64,000 bases of DNA. Source: Phoenix dactylifera. Taxonomy: Eukaryota; Streptophyta; Magnoliopsida; Arecales; Arecaceae. The position numbers and the translations under genes were made by a program. This document shows positions 60,969-64,000 of the stretch, one piece after another (positions within the stretch are counted from its first letter, which is position 1; every line of letters begins with the position of its first letter). Under the pieces are notes generated by a model. That model did no database searches. It was given only the letters and a program-made list of their open reading frames with translations, and was not told where the DNA came from. The DNA lies in contig NW_024068273.1 of assembly GCF_009389715.1 (NCBI RefSeq), forward strand, positions 65,001-129,000, written 5' to 3'.

Positions 60969-63612
60969 ATATTTTCTATTTGTAAATTATGTTTTCTATT
61001 TTTACACAAATTGACAAAATGGACAATTTTATAATATTATATCTTTTATTTTTGAAGTCTTGAAAAATAAAATATATCTGGTAGTTATAAGTTTTATGTT
61101 TACCGTTAATAGTTTTATATTTTCTTTATTATTAACTATAATTTTGAATTTTATCTAACATAACATGGTTCCATTTTGGGCTATTAACTATTAATATTTT
61201 TATTTTATAATTTTGAAAACAAATAAAGAACAATCAACATTACTAAGGATTTTATTTTTTTCTTGGACACCATTAGGAGTTTTATTTTTTAATGTTATAT
61301 CTTTTAGTTTCAAATATTGAATAAGAAAATTATTTCTAGTTCTATTTTTATAAAAAATAAAAAAATATTATAATCATTAGCACCACTAAAAAATTTAGGT
61401 TTTTTTATTATTATATTGTTTATTTTTGAATACTCTAATAACAAAAACATTTTAAGTAATTGATTTATGTTCGCTATTAGGGACTAGTTTGAAAATTGGA
61501 CAAGCAAAATGAGAATAAGTTATAGTTATCTAAAGATATGATATATCTTAATAATTAAATTTTATTTCCATTACAATAATAGTGAATTTATTTACGTGAA
61601 AAGACAAAATCACCATGATTTATGGTTACTCTTTAAGAAGTTTTTGGTAATTTTATCGATGGTGTCGGGACAAAAACCACAAAGAAATCTAATTCTAAAA
61701 GACCTAATTGAACCGCCGATCTCACTTATCCCTGATTTGATCAAGCTATTGGGATAAGTAGTTTCGACAAGCAAATTAACATGTTTACCACTTATATAAG
61801 AACAAAAGCATAACCAGAGGATAAAGGTCCTTATCCCACTTTTGGACTAGACTTAAGAGTTCTATAATTTCTTCATTATAATTATTATTATTATTGAGTA
61901 TTAAATATACATCAAGTTGTTACAATTTTTATGTAAAAATAGAATGTAGCAGGATATGATTTTTGTCGGTGCTAATGTTTATTGGAGTGATGATGCTAGC
62001 AGGTGGCATTTTAAAAGCGAAGGGTGTTCATTAATAGCATGTTGAAATCTTTGAAAATATACATAAATGCATACATTGGAGCTTTGACAAGTGTTAAAAC
62101 CGGATGTTGTTATAGAACAATTAATGTATCTCTGGTCACAATAGGATAAGCTTATGTTTTATGTTGAGGTAGATGTGCCTTAGTGTATGCAATTTTTAAC
62201 ACTATAATAATGGTTAATGAGAAAAGAACTAAACTAAAAACTAAATTTAATTTATGGAAGAAAGCTTTAGAGGATATTGGTTTAAAAATTAGTAGAATAA
62301 ATGCATTTTAGTCTCCATGGACATGGGGAAAAAATTCTATTATGTTCATCATTTTACTACATGACAAGAAACTCATTCCACTCTCAGAAGTCAACACTGT
62401 CTCCCATGACGGCTTTATACCCCACTAGGGAAGATTGGTTTGTATGAAATTTACCAACTACTTTCTATTAGCAAGAAATTATTTTTCTAATTCTTCAACC
62501 AGATTCTCGTTTCCTGTATCCAAAGCCAAGAGATTCCTACCACTCCAAGTTAACTGCCAGAGGATAAATATTTAAGCACACTGAGAAGTCATACTCATTT
62601 TTTGTTAAATTTGTAGCTTTACATCAAAAGCTTCATCCAAATTTCTTGCAAGATACATTCAGCCACGTACGTCTCAAGTTATGAATTAACAATTCCAAAG
62701 CGTTTTATCCTCAACTAGATTACTGAATCATGTCCAACCAACGGTAAGCAGCATTCTACAAGAAGTTTTATTACAGGTGCCCCTTTTTTTCCCTTTTTGA
62801 GAAAAATACATGGGTGATGGTCCGCCGCACCATTTGTCTCCTCCGAGACTTCCGATAAAATAAGATGGTACACTGCATCATTTTATTTTAAAATAAATCG
62901 TATTTCTGATATAATCACAATCACAAGCATCTTGGTGTTTCTATATGAAACATGTTTGTTTACCAAAAAGGTTTATTGATTAAATTTGATCCAAATTGCT
63001 CACCTGTTGATGCCCATGGCACAGTTAGGTCATTGCACCCCCAAGTTCTTCAGCATTGGACTCTGATTAATTTTCTGGTTCTTACTGTAATTCTGCCATT
63101 TGACATGTAAACAAACCTTGTTAGACTACATGTAGGTTAGCTGAAGTATTACAGCAAAGAGAAATTGGAAACCATTAGGTCTCCACAACTCATAATTGCA
63201 ATTCACCGCTTGAAGCCCAGCACCGACAGGTAGATTTTTTTCAGTGAAGTACCACAGTTTACAAGACAACAAAACAGTAAATTCCAAAAACTAAAACTTT
63301 TACAGATTGGAAATGGATTAGCAGAAGTGCAGGCGCAGAAGGATGGTACACCAAAAGATGCAGCGCAAAGATGTATACCAGTGCCCATGAATTTGGCCAT
63401 GCAAAATCTGAGCGCACCCAAAGGAAGAGCCTCTTTCCACTAAAATGATCTCAGACTGACTTCCTTTGAATGATAATTTCCAGTAAACCAAGGAAATTAA
63501 TCAGATCATCTGCTTATGAAACCTTGTCCCAGCTTGGAGAGTTGCAGTACCTGCAAATACAGCACTTTCCCAGCTCCAAACAATGATTTCCAATGAACGG
63601 CCCCTCTCTACC
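60969..63612. other. Intergenic, and probable 3' UTR of the transporter gene
   Basis: 61,000-62,000 is very AT-rich with no recognisable element. 62,000-63,000 has no gene. The last few hundred bases before 63,613 are presumably the 3' UTR of the minus-strand transporter gene. Confidence 0.4.
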
Positions 63613-63866
63613 TCAGGACTGAGATCTCTCCCTCATCTTTGCCTTGGCAAAGAATATGCCTGCTAACAGACCTGTGGAGTAGAATTTTGTTTGCATAAAT
63701 ACACTGTAAGAAGGTGACAAGGTAAAAAATAAATTACACAAATACCTTTATCAATGGCAAAAACCTACCAAAAAGGATGCTTATGAAATTCTCCAGGCTA
63801 GTTGGAACTTTAAAGAGAAGGATTCCAGCAATGGACAGAGGTATCTTATTCAGTGATCCTACAAGG
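63613..63866 (-). CDS. GDP-mannose/nucleotide-sugar transporter (GONST-type), last two exons
   Basis: The penultimate exon (63,866-63,769) encodes LVGSLNKIPLSIAGILLFKV then PTSLENFISILFG. The last exon (63,671-63,613) encodes LLAGIFFAKAKMRERSQS and a stop, joined across a GT-AG intron (63,672-63,768) with a split Gly codon. These are the final membrane spans and tail typical of GONST-type Golgi nucleotide-sugar transporters, which exchange GDP-sugars for GMP; they include the GSLNK segment that helps define the sugar-binding end. The acceptor CAG at 63,867-63,869 shows that the gene continues rightward. No defect was seen in this part. Assignment to GONST1 or GONST2 in particular cannot be made from the tail alone. 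Confidence 0.88.
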
Positions 63867-64000
63867 CTGCAAAAAAAAAAAAGAATAAAAAAGGAATACA
63901 TCAGCAAAGAAATTCCACATATGACTTTTGGAGAATTGTTCAACTAGCTTAATAATTGAAAAGAACGTTATATTAATGTTCAAGTGCCAGATTTAATTTT

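Overview
This is a plant nuclear genome window. The genes have GT-AG introns, the spacer is AT-rich and full of transposons, and the families are plant-specific: a RABC GTPase, a CC-NB-ARC-LRR resistance gene, an R2R3-MYB and a GH28 polygalacturonase. The transposon-dense spacing and the protein sequences suggest a monocot, perhaps a palm; that is an inference, not something read directly from the sequence.

Layout. (1) 1-10,315 and 21,731-30,985 are two copies, in direct orientation, of one segment of at least 9-10 kb carrying a six-exon RABC1/Rab18-type gene on the minus strand. They look about 5% divergent by eye. The right-hand copy (22,851-29,752) reads as an intact 211-residue GTPase. 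The left-hand copy (1,120-9,547) is a pseudogene with a stop, a frameshift and a changed G3 box, and two transposons sit in its introns. (2) Between them lies a large CNL resistance gene on the minus strand (11,618-17,532). Its 3' LRR part has grown by duplication of whole exons together with their introns, and of LRR blocks inside one exon. Upstream of it is a 1,007-bp non-autonomous hAT element. (3) 32,602-33,606 is a single-exon gene for a six-span membrane protein. Its promoter has been invaded by a cluster of about 850-bp palindromic, Mutator-type elements, each with 9-bp target duplications: E1 to E4 at 33,721-37,195, and E5 at 38,564-39,413. E4 is nested in E3. E1 alone keeps a piece that looks like a gene's first exon. 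(4) 41,515-42,090 is the RNase H end of a LINE, just upstream of a five-exon polygalacturonase-family gene (42,509-47,798, plus strand). (5) 50,897-52,065 is a two-exon R2R3-MYB of the MYB52/54/105/117 group on the minus strand. (6) 52,066-60,895 is gene-poor and holds microsatellites, a 130-bp tandem duplication and old LTR remnants. (7) 60,896-60,968 is a tRNA-Phe(GAA). (8) 63,613-63,866 holds the last two exons of a GDP-mannose/nucleotide-sugar transporter of the GONST type, which runs off the right edge.

The genes do not form a pathway. The main themes are gene duplication (RABC), exon-level expansion of an immune receptor, and a recent burst of foldback Mutator-like elements in one promoter. 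That cluster is the best candidate for something undescribed: near-identical copies, repeated insertion within 26 bp of ancestral sequence, self-nesting, and a possible captured exon. Exon boundaries were set by hand from splice consensus, reading frame and family similarity; no searches were run.
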